Positions 41,732 to 51,021 of a stretch of DNA of 64,000 nucleotides are shown in pieces. The translations under genes were made by a program, and so were the position numbers. The notes under the pieces are model-generated. The model had not been told where the DNA came from and did no database searches. It worked only from the letters and a program-made list of their open reading frames with translations. The DNA is from VRUE01 sp963817905 (lineage in GTDB: Bacteria; Actinomycetota; Thermoleophilia; Solirubrobacterales; 70-9). Each line of letters starts with the position of its first letter. The first letter of the stretch is position 1. Location of the stretch: assembly GCA_963817905.1 (NCBI GenBank), contig CAWFPS010000003.1, positions 1,240,001-1,304,000 on the forward strand, in the 5' to 3' direction.

Positions 41732-42667
41732 CTAGCGAACGGTGCTGCGGTAGGCGACGGACGCCCGTCGCAGGCGCCGCATCGCGCCGCGGCGCTTGCG
41801 CAGGTTGCGCCAGCGGTGGGCGCGCTTGGCCTTGCGGGCGCCGGGAACGGCAGCCTGGGGGGCCGGGAAATCCTGCGCGGCCGGGAGCTCGGGTTCCAGG
41901 CCGACGCCGGTGAGGGTCAGCTGGGCGCCCGCGTCGCCGTCGCCGAAGAGGCCGAGGCGGGCGGTCTTGGCGCCGGTGCTGAGCGGCTGGAAGTTGACCA
42001 CGATGTTGCAGGTCGCCCCCGGGGCGATCATCACGCCGCTGCAGTTCTCGTCGATCAGGTGGAAGCTGCCGACCGCGCCGCCGGCGATCACCGCGATGAA
42101 AACGCCGCCGGCCATGTTGCCGCGGTTGGTGACGTCGATCGTCCTGGTCACCCCGGCCGAGCCGACCGGGACCGAGCCGAAGTTGCTGGGGTCGGTGGCG
42201 GGGACGAACGCCGCCCGGCCGCCTTCGCCCTTGAGGCCGGCGCCGAAGACCGTGCCTTCTTCGGAGTAGGCGCGCAGTTCCGCTTCGAACGGGAGCGCCT
42301 CGTAGGGGCCGAAGCTGACCTGCACCGAGCAGGATTCGCCCGGGTTCAGGGTGCGCCCGCCGCATTCGTTGTAGCCGGTCCAGAAGGCGCTGGAGCCAGA
42401 GATTTCGGTGTAGTAGACGGTGGCCGAAGTTTCGCCGTTGTTGCGCAGCTGGAACCAGGCCTGGCTGTTGGAGCGGTTGGCTTCCTGCAGGCCGAAGTCA
42501 TAGTTGCCCGGTTCGAAGGCTAGTTGCGGAGCCGGAGGGCCTTCGCCCCCTTCCGGAGCCGCCGTCGCCAGGGCCGGGATCGCCGCGAGTAGGACGCAGG
42601 CGGCGAGGAGCAGGGTTGCCGCGGAGGCGATCCGCGCTGGCGTCGGGGTGCTTCGGAGTGAGAACAT
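41732..42667 (-). CDS. secreted choice-of-anchor D protein
   Basis: 311 residues. Signal peptide (LLLAACVLLAAIPALATA), then two Ig-like ASH/choice-of-anchor D modules: FEPGNYDFGLQEANRSNSQAWFQLRNNGE with GGRTLNPGESCSVQVSF, and PSNFGSVPVGSAGVTRTIDVTNRG with APGATCNIVVNF. The C-terminal tail is basic and Arg-rich. It is exported and probably surface-associated; no ligand is known. Confidence 0.83.
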   Translation of the reverse strand: MFSLRSTPTPARIASAATLLLAACVLLAAIPALATAAPEGGEGPPAPQLAFEPGNYDFGLQEANRSNSQAWFQLRNNGETSATVYYTEISGSSAFWTGYNECGGRTLNPGESCSVQVSFGPYEALPFEAELRAYSEEGTVFGAGLKGEGGRAAFVPATDPSNFGSVPVGSAGVTRTIDVTNRGNMAGGVFIAVIAGGAVGSFHLIDENCSGVMIAPGATCNIVVNFQPLSTGAKTARLGLFGDGDAGAQLTLTGVGLEPELPAAQDFPAPQAAVPGARKAKRAHRWRNLRKRRGAMRRLRRASVAYRSTVR

Positions 42668-42735
42668 GGACGCTTCATCGACAGCCGCACTCGTCTATTT
42701 GACGATGCGAGAGAAATTTCACTTAAGGAAGAGAT

Positions 42736-43038
42736 ATGGCGACGATCACGCAGGCGCCGCTGTTCCAGGCGGCGATGGCGAACTTCAACCCCGCCGCCGA
42801 GACCAAGGCCGACACCAAGAACCCGGATCGCGGGCCGCTGCTGATCGCCACGGGCGAGTCCGACCACGCGGTGCCGCCGGCGATGAGCAAGGCCACCTTC
42901 AAAAAGCAGAGCCACAACCCGGGCGTTACCGAGCACGCCGAATTCGCCAACCGCGGCCACTCGCTGACGATCGACCACGGCTGGCGCGAGGTCGCCGATG
43001 CGGCGCTCGCCTTCCTCAAGCGCTTCGATGCTGACTGA
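42736..43038 (+). pseudogene. C-terminal fragment of an alpha/beta hydrolase
   Basis: 100 codons preceded by a plausible GGAAGAG site. FNPAAETKADTKNPDRGPLLIATGESDHAVPPAM and FANRGHSLTIDHGWREVAD are the usual last third of an alpha/beta hydrolase with the acid (D) and His of the triad. The nucleophile half is missing, so it is not a functional hydrolase on its own. It overlaps the start of the next hydrolase gene by 11 bp. Confidence 0.75.
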
Positions 43039-43885
43039 GCGGGTTCGGGAGTGGGAGGCGCGCGGGTCGAGTGAGGAGTTCGGCGGGCACTCGATCCATG
43101 TCTTCCGCCAGCAAGGGGAGGGGCCGTTGCTGGTGCTCCTGCACGGCTTCCCCTCCAGCTCCTATGACTGGCGGGCGCTGCTGGAGCGGATGCCGTCGCG
43201 CAACGTGCTCGCCTTCGACTTCCTCGGCTTCGGCCTCTCCGAGAAGCCGCGCGAGCACGACTACAGCCTCTTCTGGCAGGCCGACCTGACGGAGGAGCTG
43301 GTCCGCCGCCACGGCGATGGCCGTCCCGTATCCATCCTCGCCCACGACATGGGCACCTCGGTCGCCAACGAGCTGATGGCGCGCGACCTCGAGGGGAAGC
43401 TGGAGATGGAGATCGCCGCGATCGTCCTCTTCAACGGCAGCATGGTGCTGGAAGCGGCCAGCCCGACCCCGGCGCAGCGGGCATTGCGCAGCCGCCTCGG
43501 CCCGCTCGTCGCCCGCCTCTCCAGCGAGCGCTTCTTCCGCCACCAGTTCGGCTCGGTCTTCTCCGCCGCCCATCCGCTGAGCGACGAGGAGGCGGCCGAC
43601 CAGTGGTCGCTGATCTGCCACCAGGGCGGGCGCAGCCTCGGCCACCGCACGATCTCCTATATGGACCAGCGCGAAGAGCACGCCGGGCGCTGGCACGGCG
43701 CGATCCGCGACTGGCAGGGCGACCTCAGGCTCACCTGGGGCATGCGCGACCCGGTGGCGACGACCGCCGTCCTGGCGGCGCTGCGCGAGCTGCGGCCGGC
43801 GGTGCCGGTGACGGAGCTGCCCGGGCTCGCTCACTACCCGCAGCTCGAAGACCCCGAGGGATTTCTCGCCGCCCTGTCGATCTGA
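43028..43885 (+). CDS. alpha/beta hydrolase of the epoxide hydrolase/haloalkane dehalogenase type
   Basis: 285 residues from ATG 43028. LLVLLHGFPSSSYDWRALL is the oxyanion-hole HGFP motif. AHDMGTS at about 113-119 places Asp at the nucleophile elbow, as in epoxide hydrolases and haloalkane dehalogenases. LAHYPQLEDPEGF holds the catalytic His. The substrate cannot be told from sequence. A complete gene. Confidence 0.88.
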   Translation: MLTERVREWEARGSSEEFGGHSIHVFRQQGEGPLLVLLHGFPSSSYDWRALLERMPSRNVLAFDFLGFGLSEKPREHDYSLFWQADLTEELVRRHGDGRPVSILAHDMGTSVANELMARDLEGKLEMEIAAIVLFNGSMVLEAASPTPAQRALRSRLGPLVARLSSERFFRHQFGSVFSAAHPLSDEEAADQWSLICHQGGRSLGHRTISYMDQREEHAGRWHGAIRDWQGDLRLTWGMRDPVATTAVLAALRELRPAVPVTELPGLAHYPQLEDPEGFLAALSI

Positions 43886-43898
43886 GCCGTGACCTTCG

Positions 43899-45374
43899 TC
43901 AGGCCTCGGAGTAGGCCGGCTCGGGCTCGCCGCCCGCGTGCTGCTCCTGCCTCGCCGCCATTTCCTCCGGAGAGGGCATCGGCACTTCGCGCAGGACGGT
44001 GACCGCGATCGCTGTGGCGACGGCGACGAGGAGGGCGCCGACCACGTAGGCGAGGTGATAGCCGGAGTTGAGCGCAGCGAGCTGGCCGGCACCGTCGGCG
44101 AGCTTGTTGTCGGTGCGCTGGCTCGCCAGCGTCGCCAGCACGGCGAGGCCGATCGCGCCGCCGATCTGCATGCTGGTGTTGACCACGCCCGAGGCGAGGC
44201 CCGCGTCCTCTTGGGTCGCTCCCGACATCGCCAGCGTCATCAGCGCGGGGAAGGCGGTGCCGACCCCGAGGCCCACGAGCAGCATCGGCGCCAGCAGGTC
44301 GGTGAGGTAGTCGCCGTCGACCGGGGTGCGGGCGAAGAGCAGCAGGCCGATGCCGACCACGATCACGCCCGGGATCAGCGTCGTCCGCGGGCCGAAGCGC
44401 ATGATCAGTTTTTCCGAGAAGCCGAGTGAGAGCGTCCCCATCACGACCGTCGCCGGCAGGAAGGCGAGGCCGACCTCGAGCGCGTCGTAGCCGAGGATTC
44501 GCTGCAGGTAGAGCGCGCCGAGGAAGAACATGCCGAACATCCCGGCGACCAGCAGCGACTGGATCGCGTTGGCGCCGGCAACGTTGCGCGAGCGGAAGAG
44601 GCGCAGCGGCATCAGCGGGTTCTCGATCCGCGCCTGGCGGGCGATGAAGGCGGCGCCGAGGACGAAGGAGATCGCGCTCAGGATCAGGGTCTGGGCCGAG
44701 ATCCAGCCGTGGTCGGCGATGCCGAGGATCGTGTAGACGCCGATCATCAGCGAGCTGGTGATCAGGGCGGCGCCGGGGATGTCGGCTCCGGCCTTGAAGC
44801 CGATGCCGGGCCTGTCCTCGACCAGGCGCAGGGCGCCGTAGGCGGTGGCGAGGCCGATCGGCAGGTTGATGATGAAGATCCAGTGCCAGCTGATCGCCTG
44901 GGTCAGGATGCCGCCGAGCAGCAGGCCGATCGAACCGCCGGCCGAGGCGACGAAGCCGTAGACGCCGATCGCTTTCGCCTGCTCCCGGGGCTGCGGGAAC
45001 ATGGTCACGATCATGCCCAGGATCACGGCCGAGGCCATCGCGCCGCCGACGCCGGCGAAGAAGCGACCGGCGATCAGCATCGCTTGGTTCTCAGCGGCAG
45101 CGCAGAGCAGCGAGGCGAAGGTGAAGACGGCGAGGCCGAGCAGGAACATGCGTCGCTGCCCGAGCAGGTCGCCGAGCCGCCCGGCCAAAAGCAGCAGGCC
45201 GCCGAAGGGAATCAGGTAAGCGTTGACGACCCAGGCGAGGCTGTTCTGCGAGAAGCCGAGGCTGTCCTGGATCGTCGGCAGGGCGACGTTGACGATGGTC
45301 ACGTCGAGGACGATCATCAGCATCCCGGCGCAGAGGACGTAGAGGGCGAACCAGCGACTGCGGTCGTCGGTCAC
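43899..45374 (-). CDS. MFS drug exporter, DHA2 (EmrB/QacA) family
   Basis: 491 residues and about 14 transmembrane helices. IVLDVTIVNVALPTIQDSLGF is motif D1 of DHA2 exporters; LLLAGRLGDLLGQRRMFLLGL is motif A (GRLGDxxGRR-like). GGAIGLAVLATLASQRTDN is near the C-terminus. Drug/proton antiport at the cell membrane. No adjacent TetR regulator is present. The C-terminus is acidic (EEMAARQEQHAGGEPEP). Confidence 0.92.
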   Translation of the reverse strand: MTDDRSRWFALYVLCAGMLMIVLDVTIVNVALPTIQDSLGFSQNSLAWVVNAYLIPFGGLLLLAGRLGDLLGQRRMFLLGLAVFTFASLLCAAAENQAMLIAGRFFAGVGGAMASAVILGMIVTMFPQPREQAKAIGVYGFVASAGGSIGLLLGGILTQAISWHWIFIINLPIGLATAYGALRLVEDRPGIGFKAGADIPGAALITSSLMIGVYTILGIADHGWISAQTLILSAISFVLGAAFIARQARIENPLMPLRLFRSRNVAGANAIQSLLVAGMFGMFFLGALYLQRILGYDALEVGLAFLPATVVMGTLSLGFSEKLIMRFGPRTTLIPGVIVVGIGLLLFARTPVDGDYLTDLLAPMLLVGLGVGTAFPALMTLAMSGATQEDAGLASGVVNTSMQIGGAIGLAVLATLASQRTDNKLADGAGQLAALNSGYHLAYVVGALLVAVATAIAVTVLREVPMPSPEEMAARQEQHAGGEPEPAYSEA

Positions 45375-45448
45375 TGTCTGGGCCTCTTGCTTTTAGGACT
45401 TGCCTGCATAGTGCGCAGCACCGTAGCGAAAGCAATAGCTCGGCCGGC

Positions 45449-48400
45449 TCAGCGCCGCCGCCCAAAGCTATGCCCCGCCGGCACCACGGCCCGCAACTCC
45501 GCCACAGCCCGCTCCCGCACCAACCGCCGCCCCAACACGGGGGCCGACGGGCCGATACGTCGCGTATGACTTGACGTATCGGCCCGTCGGCGGGGTTTTG
45601 CGGGGGAGAGCTCGGTGGCGGTGGTGACTAGGACGTTGGTGGTGCCTTCTCGGCGCTCTAGCTTGCCCTTGGCGCTGAGGAGGGGGGCGGTGCGGACGGC
45701 GGCTCGGCAGCGCTCGTATACGGGTGGGGGGACGATCAGGTTGACGGTGCCGCGCTCGTCCTCGAGCAGCATGAAGACGATGCCCTTGGCGGTCTCGGGG
45801 CGCTGGCGGGCGACGACCATGCCGGCCACCTCGACCGTCGCCCCGTCCTCGACCTTGGCGAGGTCGGAGCTGCGCAGGATCGCCGGCTCGAGGTCCTCTC
45901 GCATCAGCGCCATCGGGTGCTCGTCCAAGGTCATCCCGACCGAGCTGTAGTCGGCGATCGCCCGGCCCCACTCGTCGAGGGGCTCCAGGCCGGGGGCCTT
46001 CGGAGCTTCCAGTGGCAACGCCATCTGATCCCCCGCGCCCACTGCGACTCCGCCCGCTTCCCAGAGGGCCTCTCGTCGGCCGCCCGGGGATGATCCGGCA
46101 CCCCCCGCCCGTCCAAATGCCGGGCTAATTAGCCCGGCATTTTGAGTATCCGCCCGTTCGGGGGGTGCCGGATCATCCCCTGACCGCTCGATCAGGTCGT
46201 CCAGAGCACCGGCCCATGCCAGGCGCTCCAGGGACTCGCGCGAGGCGCCCGAGCGAGAGGCCAAATCGGCGATCGTGGTGTAAGGGCCGTTGCGCCCGCG
46301 CTCGGTGACCAAGCTGTGCATCTCGTCCTCGCGTACGCCTTTCACGTAACCGAGGCCAACTCGCACCACGAGGCCGCCGCGCTCGCGTTCGACGTGACAG
46401 AGGACACGACTGCCGTTGGCGTCGGGGCCGGCCAGGCGGATGCCGCGGCGCTGGGCCTCGTGGACGAGGGCGTCGGGCGGGTAGAAGCCCATCGGCTGCT
46501 CGTTGAGCAGGGCGCAGAGGAACTCGGGCGGGCGGTGGACCCGCAGCCAGGCCGACTGGTAGGCCAGCAGGCCGAAGGCGGCCGAGTGCGCCTTGGGGAA
46601 GCCGAAGCCCGAGAAGCCCTGGATCTGGGCCCAGACCCGCTCCGCCGTAGCGACCGGCACGCCGCGCTCCCGCGCGCCGGCGAGGAAGCGTTGGTGGTGG
46701 GAGCGCATCGCCTCCTCGGAGCGCTTGCGGCTCATCGCCCGCCGCAGACCCTCGGCCTCGGCCGAGGAGAAGCCGGCCAGCGCCATCGCCACCTCGATCA
46801 CCTGCTCCTGGAAGACGATCGTGCCCAGGGTGTCGCGCAGGACCGGCTCCAGCAGCGGGTGCTCGTAGGGGATCTCGAAGCCAGGGTCCTCGCGCAACCG
46901 CTTGCGCCGCTCTATATATGGGTGGATCGCGCCGCCCTGGATCGGCCCGGGACGGACCAGCGCCACCTGCACGGTGAGGTCGTCGAGGTTCTCGGGCCGG
47001 GTGCGGGGCAGCATCTGCATCTGGGCGCGGCTCTCGATCTGGAAGACGCCGGTCGTCTTGGCGGCGCGGATCGACTCGTAGGTCTCGGGGTCGTCGACCG
47101 GGATGCGCGAGAGGTCGAGCCGCTCCTCCCGCGTCCGCCCCACTTCGGCGACGCAGCGCTCGACCGCGGAGAGCATCCCCAGGCCGAGCAGGTCGATCTT
47201 GAGGAAGCCCGCGTCGGCGCAGGAGTCCTTGTCCCACTGGACGATCTGGCGCCCCGCCATCGCCGCCGGCACGACCGGGCAGACGTCGATCAGCGGCCGG
47301 GTCGAGATCACCATCCCGCCGGGGTGCTGGGAGGTGTGGCGGGGCAGGCCCATCGCCTCGGGGCAGAGCGCCAGCAGCGCCCGCCAGCGCGGGGTCGCGG
47401 CCCGCTCGGCGCCGATCGCGGCGACGACGTCGCGCTCGATCTCGCCGCCGCGCTCGTGGAAGCCGACCATCTTCGCCACCCGCTCGATCTCGGCCGTCGG
47501 CAGGCCGAGCACCTTGCCGAGGTCGCGCACGGCGCCGCGCGGGCGGTAGGTGGGGAAGGCGGCGAGGAGGGCCGAGTGCTCGGCCCCGTAGCGCTCGTGC
47601 ACGCGCGGGATCAGCACCTCGCGGATGTCGCGCGGGAAATCGAGGTCGATGTCGGGCATCGAGGTGACCTCCTCGTTGAGAAAGCGGCCGGTGAAGAGCT
47701 GGGCCTCGACCGGGTCGATGTGGGAGAGGCCGGTGAGGTAGCAGACGATCGAGCTGACGCTGGAGCCGCGGCCGCGGCCCGGGGGCAGGATCGCGCGGGC
47801 CGACTCGGGGCCGCGCACCTCGGCGGCGACCTCGCGAGCCAGCACGAGCAGGTCGCGGTGCAGCAGGAAGAAGCCGGAGAGACCGAGGGCGCGGATCGTC
47901 GCCAGCTCCTGCTCGAGCCGCTGCTCGGCCTCGGCCCGGCGACGCGAGCCCGCGTAGCGCTCGGCGAGCAGGGCGCGGCCGGTCTCGGCCAGCTCGCGAT
48001 CGGCGCCGCGGTCGCCTTCGCGCGGGTAGCGGTAGCCGAGCTCGGTGGCGAGGTCGAACTCGAGCCGCTCGGCCAGCCGCAGGGTCTCGGCGACCGCCTC
48101 GGGGTGCTCGGCGAAGCGCTCCGCCATCGCCCGCGGCGAGGCCAGCGCCGAGGACGAGTTGCCGCGCCGCAGCGGCTCGGACTCCTCCAGCGTCATCCCC
48201 AGGCGCACGGCGACGAGGGCGTCCTGCAGGTGGGCGCGGTGGCGGGCGTGCGAGTGGACGTTGCCGGTGGCGACGGCCGGGACCCCGAGCCGCTCGGCCA
48301 GCCCGGCAAGCCAGCGGTTGCGCGCCCGGTCCCGTCGCCAGTAGGGCCGCTGCAGCTCGACCCGGAAGCGCTCGCGGCCGAAGATGCCGCTCAACCGCCG

Positions 48401-48874
48401 CGCGATCTTCGCCCCGGCGGCAACTTCGCCCCGCTCAAACGCCGAGGCAACAGCCCCCTCCCCCGCGCACCCCGACAGGCAAACCAGCCCCACGGCGTAC
48501 TCCTCAAGAGCCTCCAGGCCCACCCAAGGCTTCTGCGCCGAGCGCTGGGCGTTGTCGCGAGTGTGGGAGTGGACTGCGGTCAGCAACCGGCAGAGGTTCC
48601 GATACCCAACCCCGTCTTCAACCAGGAGCGTCAGGTGAACGTCCCGCCCGGACACTCGCACCGTCAACTCCGTCCCGGTGATCGCCCGCACCCCCAATCC
48701 CTTGCACACATGGACGAACTCCATCGACCCCCAAACCCCGTCGTGGTCGGTCAGCGCCAGCACCGGGTAGCCGAGCCCAGCCGCAGCGGCGGCCAACTCC
48801 GTCGGCGTCGAGGCTCCGTCGAGGAAGGAGAAGGCCGAGTGGGCGTGCAGCTCTATATACGGGACGTCAGCCAA
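45449..48874 (-). CDS. dnaE2: error-prone DNA polymerase DnaE2
   Basis: 1141 residues. PHP domain at the start (IELHAHSAFSFLDGAS). The polymerase palm has PGRGRGSSVSSIVCYLTG and SMPDIDLDFPRDIREVLI with the catalytic aspartates. LRRAMSRKRSEEAM lies in the thumb/fingers, and an OB domain (ATVEVAGMVVARQRPETAKGI) is near the end. DnaE2 works with ImuB in SOS mutagenesis. Two long palindromes are read through in frame, at about residues 899-930 and 1095-1111. The first adds about 30 residues between LDDLI and RREALW not expected in the family. No SOS box is visible directly upstream. Confidence 0.95.
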   Translation of the reverse strand: MADVPYIELHAHSAFSFLDGASTPTELAAAAAGLGYPVLALTDHDGVWGSMEFVHVCKGLGVRAITGTELTVRVSGRDVHLTLLVEDGVGYRNLCRLLTAVHSHTRDNAQRSAQKPWVGLEALEEYAVGLVCLSGCAGEGAVASAFERGEVAAGAKIARRLSGIFGRERFRVELQRPYWRRDRARNRWLAGLAERLGVPAVATGNVHSHARHRAHLQDALVAVRLGMTLEESEPLRRGNSSSALASPRAMAERFAEHPEAVAETLRLAERLEFDLATELGYRYPREGDRGADRELAETGRALLAERYAGSRRRAEAEQRLEQELATIRALGLSGFFLLHRDLLVLAREVAAEVRGPESARAILPPGRGRGSSVSSIVCYLTGLSHIDPVEAQLFTGRFLNEEVTSMPDIDLDFPRDIREVLIPRVHERYGAEHSALLAAFPTYRPRGAVRDLGKVLGLPTAEIERVAKMVGFHERGGEIERDVVAAIGAERAATPRWRALLALCPEAMGLPRHTSQHPGGMVISTRPLIDVCPVVPAAMAGRQIVQWDKDSCADAGFLKIDLLGLGMLSAVERCVAEVGRTREERLDLSRIPVDDPETYESIRAAKTTGVFQIESRAQMQMLPRTRPENLDDLTVQVALVRPGPIQGGAIHPYIERRKRLREDPGFEIPYEHPLLEPVLRDTLGTIVFQEQVIEVAMALAGFSSAEAEGLRRAMSRKRSEEAMRSHHQRFLAGARERGVPVATAERVWAQIQGFSGFGFPKAHSAAFGLLAYQSAWLRVHRPPEFLCALLNEQPMGFYPPDALVHEAQRRGIRLAGPDANGSRVLCHVERERGGLVVRVGLGYVKGVREDEMHSLVTERGRNGPYTTIADLASRSGASRESLERLAWAGALDDLIERSGDDPAPPERADTQNAGLISPAFGRAGGAGSSPGGRREALWEAGGVAVGAGDQMALPLEAPKAPGLEPLDEWGRAIADYSSVGMTLDEHPMALMREDLEPAILRSSDLAKVEDGATVEVAGMVVARQRPETAKGIVFMLLEDERGTVNLIVPPPVYERCRAAVRTAPLLSAKGKLERREGTTNVLVTTATELSPAKPRRRADTSSHTRRIGPSAPVLGRRLVRERAVAELRAVVPAGHSFGRRR
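45543..45591. repeat. perfect 19-bp inverted repeat inside dnaE2 3' end
   Basis: GCCGACGGGCCGATACGTC at 45543-45561 pairs with GACGTATCGGCCCGTCGGC at 45573-45591 around an 11-nt loop. It is translated as part of DnaE2 (about residues 1095-1111). Confidence 0.85.
46086..46180. repeat. 95-bp nested palindrome inside dnaE2
   Basis: Outer arms 46086-46107 and 46159-46180 are perfect 22-bp inverted repeats (starting GGGGATGATCCGGCAC). Inside them 46115-46142 is a perfect 28-nt palindrome (AAATGCCGGGCTAA and its complement). The gene stays open through it. This looks like an inserted palindromic element or small MITE. Confidence 0.85.
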
Positions 48875-48909
48875 GGACTCGTCGTCCTTGACCGAGTTCG
48901 AAAACGGCT

Positions 48910-49276
48910 TTATCCGGACTCGAAGACCTGTTCGACGAAGAAGCGGGAGGCAGGGTCGAGCCGATCGCCATAGGTGCGCTCGGCAATCGTGAGGACCTCT
49001 TCCGCACTCTCCAGGCCGAGCTCATTGGCCAGCAAGCGCAGATCAGCCTCATCCTCTCCCACCCGGTGCGCAAGCACCTTGAGCGCAAGCAACGTCTCTG
49101 GCGAGGCAGTGAGACAGCGCAAGCCGGGCAGATCGAGGACGGGTGCGGCGGCCGGGTCCTCTCCAGCCAGAAAACCCTTGACAGCGTCATTCAGCCACCC
49201 TGGAGGGAGGTTTCGCTGTTCGCCAACCGACGCAGCTGCCTCGTACACGACTCCCTTCTTCGCGATCCATCGCTCA
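48910..49276 (-). pseudogene. DUF6036 nucleotidyltransferase, N-terminal part deleted
   Basis: VVYEAAASVGEQRNLPPGWLNDAVKGFL, LPGLRCLTASPETLLALKVLAHRVGEDEADLRLLANELGL and AERTYGDRLDPASRFFVEQVFE match the C-terminal two thirds of DUF6036/AbiEii-like nucleotidyltransferases. The GGAAM and R-x-T-x-D-I-D segment that binds NTP is missing: the sequence passes from the end of the preceding gene straight into VVYEAAA. Therefore a deletion removed the start and catalytic core. Confidence 0.7.
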
Positions 49277-49708
49277 GACACGATGAAGAGAGCGCTCCGG
49301 CACGAACACATTGCGTCGCCGGAAGGCAGCGGGAGCTTGGGCGATCGAGATCGCGCGGAAGCCGGCGACCTCGCTGACGAACCAAAAGCTGGGCAGGAAG
49401 CGGACGGCCTCCACCGACCATGAGGGTCGCGCGAGCCCATACGTGACAGCCAGGTGCTCGGCCAGAGCACCGAGGTAAGCGTCCTGGCGGGGCTCGCCAG
49501 TGAGGGGAGGCTTCTCGGCGATCGCATCCGTGCGCGAGCGCTCGTCCCCCCGCAGGGCAAACTCGTCGAGGAAGTCTCGAACAGCCATGTGGAAGTCCTC
49601 CCCGAGGCGGGTACGTTCGGCCACTCCAGAGAGAGTCTGGGTCAGGCGCTCCGGCGCGGGAGGATGCGTAGCGAGCCAACCCGAGCCCGTCGTGAGTCGC
49701 TGTGCCAT
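49274..49708 (-). CDS. partner protein of DUF6036 (antitoxin-like)
   Basis: 144 residues from ATG 49708. Helical: TRLGEDFHMAVRDFLDEFALR, AYLGALAEHLAVTYGLARPSW and a conserved end AAFRRRNVFVPERSLHRV. This last motif is typical of small proteins encoded just before DUF6036 nucleotidyltransferases. Such pairs are probable TA modules. With the downstream partner truncated, it is likely orphaned. Confidence 0.65.
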   Translation of the reverse strand: MAQRLTTGSGWLATHPPAPERLTQTLSGVAERTRLGEDFHMAVRDFLDEFALRGDERSRTDAIAEKPPLTGEPRQDAYLGALAEHLAVTYGLARPSWSVEAVRFLPSFWFVSEVAGFRAISIAQAPAAFRRRNVFVPERSLHRV

Positions 49709-49761
49709 TTGGCAATCGTAGGGACAGTTCCGAAAAACCCCGCACAGACGCGACCATCGGA

Positions 49762-50010
49762 TCAGCCCCGCTGCCGGTACCAGCGGCCGCTGAGGGCGCT
49801 GCGGAAGACGACCACGTCGCGGCCATCGGCGAGCACCAGCTCGAAGTAGTGGCGCCGCAGCGGCCTCGGCATCCACCAGCGGTCCTCGACCAGCCACTCC
49901 TCCCGCACCGCCTCCATCGCGACGCCGTCGACCGCCGCGGGAACACCGCCGGCGCCGGTCTCGACCTCCGTGCGGCGCGGCACGTAGAGCCTGCGTATGC
50001 CTGGGGTCAC
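49762..50010 (-). CDS. DUF6504-family protein
   Basis: 82 residues from a GTG overlapping the imuB stop (GTGA). RRLYVPRRTEVETGAGGVPAAV, VREEWLVEDRWWMPRPLRRHYFELVLADG and VFRSALSGRWYRQRG are typical of DUF6504, found after imuB in actinobacterial mutagenesis operons. It may be part of the ImuB-DnaE2 complex; no function has been shown that I can verify. Confidence 0.8.
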   Translation of the reverse strand: MTPGIRRLYVPRRTEVETGAGGVPAAVDGVAMEAVREEWLVEDRWWMPRPLRRHYFELVLADGRDVVVFRSALSGRWYRQRG

Positions 50011-51020
50011 CGGCCCGCAGCCGGGGTGAGGATCGCTCGGCGCTCGGGGAAGCGGGAGGCGGCATCGAGGGGGAGGACCTGGAGCAGGGACTCGGCGCCC
50101 TGGGCGGCGCGGACCTCGCGGATCGCCTCGCCGAGGCGGCGGCGCCGGTGCTCGGAGCCGCGCACCGAGAGCTCGAGCTGGTCGCCGGCGGGCGGGCCGA
50201 GGCCGAGCGCGCGCAGGCGCAGGCAGGAGACCGGGCCCGGCAGCGCCTCCAGCCGCGGTGCCAGCACCGCCCCCAGCACCCGCGCCGAGGCGCTCGGCCG
50301 TCCCAGCCCCTGGTCGACGCTCCAACTGCCGCCGCCGCCGAGCACGGCGCCGAGGCGCAGCCCCAGCACCGTCCTCCCCTTGCGCCGCGGCACCGCCAGC
50401 AGGCGGTCGACCAGCAGCTTCAGGGCGTGCTCGAGCTGGCCTCCCGCCGCCCCTTCGGGCAGCTCGACCGAGGCGACCAGCTCCTCGTGCGGGTGGCGCG
50501 GCCGCAGCGACCCCTCCTCGCCGCGAGCGAGCCGCAGCGCCTCCAGGCCCGGTGGGCCGAAGCGGTCGGCGACCCGCCCCGCCGGCAGCGCGGCGAGCGC
50601 CCCCAGCGTCTCGATCCCCAGCCGCCGCAGCGTCTCGACCAGGCTCCCCGCCTCGCCCGGCGGCAGCGCGAGCCTGCCGGCCAATGCCGAGACGGGGAGC
50701 CCCGCCAGGAAGTCGCCCGCCTCGGCCGGCGACACGATCGCCTCCCGCCGGGCGGCGGCATGGGCGGCGAACCGGGTGGGCGCCACCCCGATCCGCACCT
50801 CCATTCCCGCTGCCCGCCGGGCCGCTGCCAGCACCCCCGCGCTCTCTCCACCGTGGAGCCCCCGCAACCCGTCGAGGGCAAAGAACGCCTCCCCGGCCCG
50901 CTCCGACTCGACCGCGGCGCCGGTCCTCTCAAGCCGGCGCAGCAGCCGCTCGGTCAGCTCCCCGGCCTCAACCGGGTCGCCGAGCGCGGCATCGGGGATT
51001 AGGACGCAAGCGACTTCCAT
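50007..51020 (-). CDS. imuB: ImuB-type Y-family polymerase homologue
   Basis: 337 residues from ATG 51020 (MEVACVLIPD); the upstream ATG at 51047 would translate the SOS box and is rejected. The Y-family N-terminal fold is short, with EAFFALDGLRGLHGG in place of the catalytic DxD, so it is the inactive ImuB class acting as a beta-clamp adaptor. LRRLGIETLGALAALPAGRVADRFG is the helix-hairpin-helix thumb. It is followed by the little-finger-like region (PHEELVASVELPEGAA). Transcription is probably LexA-controlled. Confidence 0.88.
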   Translation of the reverse strand: MEVACVLIPDAALGDPVEAGELTERLLRRLERTGAAVESERAGEAFFALDGLRGLHGGESAGVLAAARRAAGMEVRIGVAPTRFAAHAAARREAIVSPAEAGDFLAGLPVSALAGRLALPPGEAGSLVETLRRLGIETLGALAALPAGRVADRFGPPGLEALRLARGEEGSLRPRHPHEELVASVELPEGAAGGQLEHALKLLVDRLLAVPRRKGRTVLGLRLGAVLGGGGSWSVDQGLGRPSASARVLGAVLAPRLEALPGPVSCLRLRALGLGPPAGDQLELSVRGSEHRRRRLGEAIREVRAAQGAESLLQVLPLDAASRFPERRAILTPAAGR

Positions 51021-51021
51021 A

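Noticed and set aside
46316..48973. 885-codon plus-strand open frame opposite dnaE2
   Set aside because: Antisense of the polymerase with biased composition and no recognisable domain; dnaE2 motifs are on the other strand.
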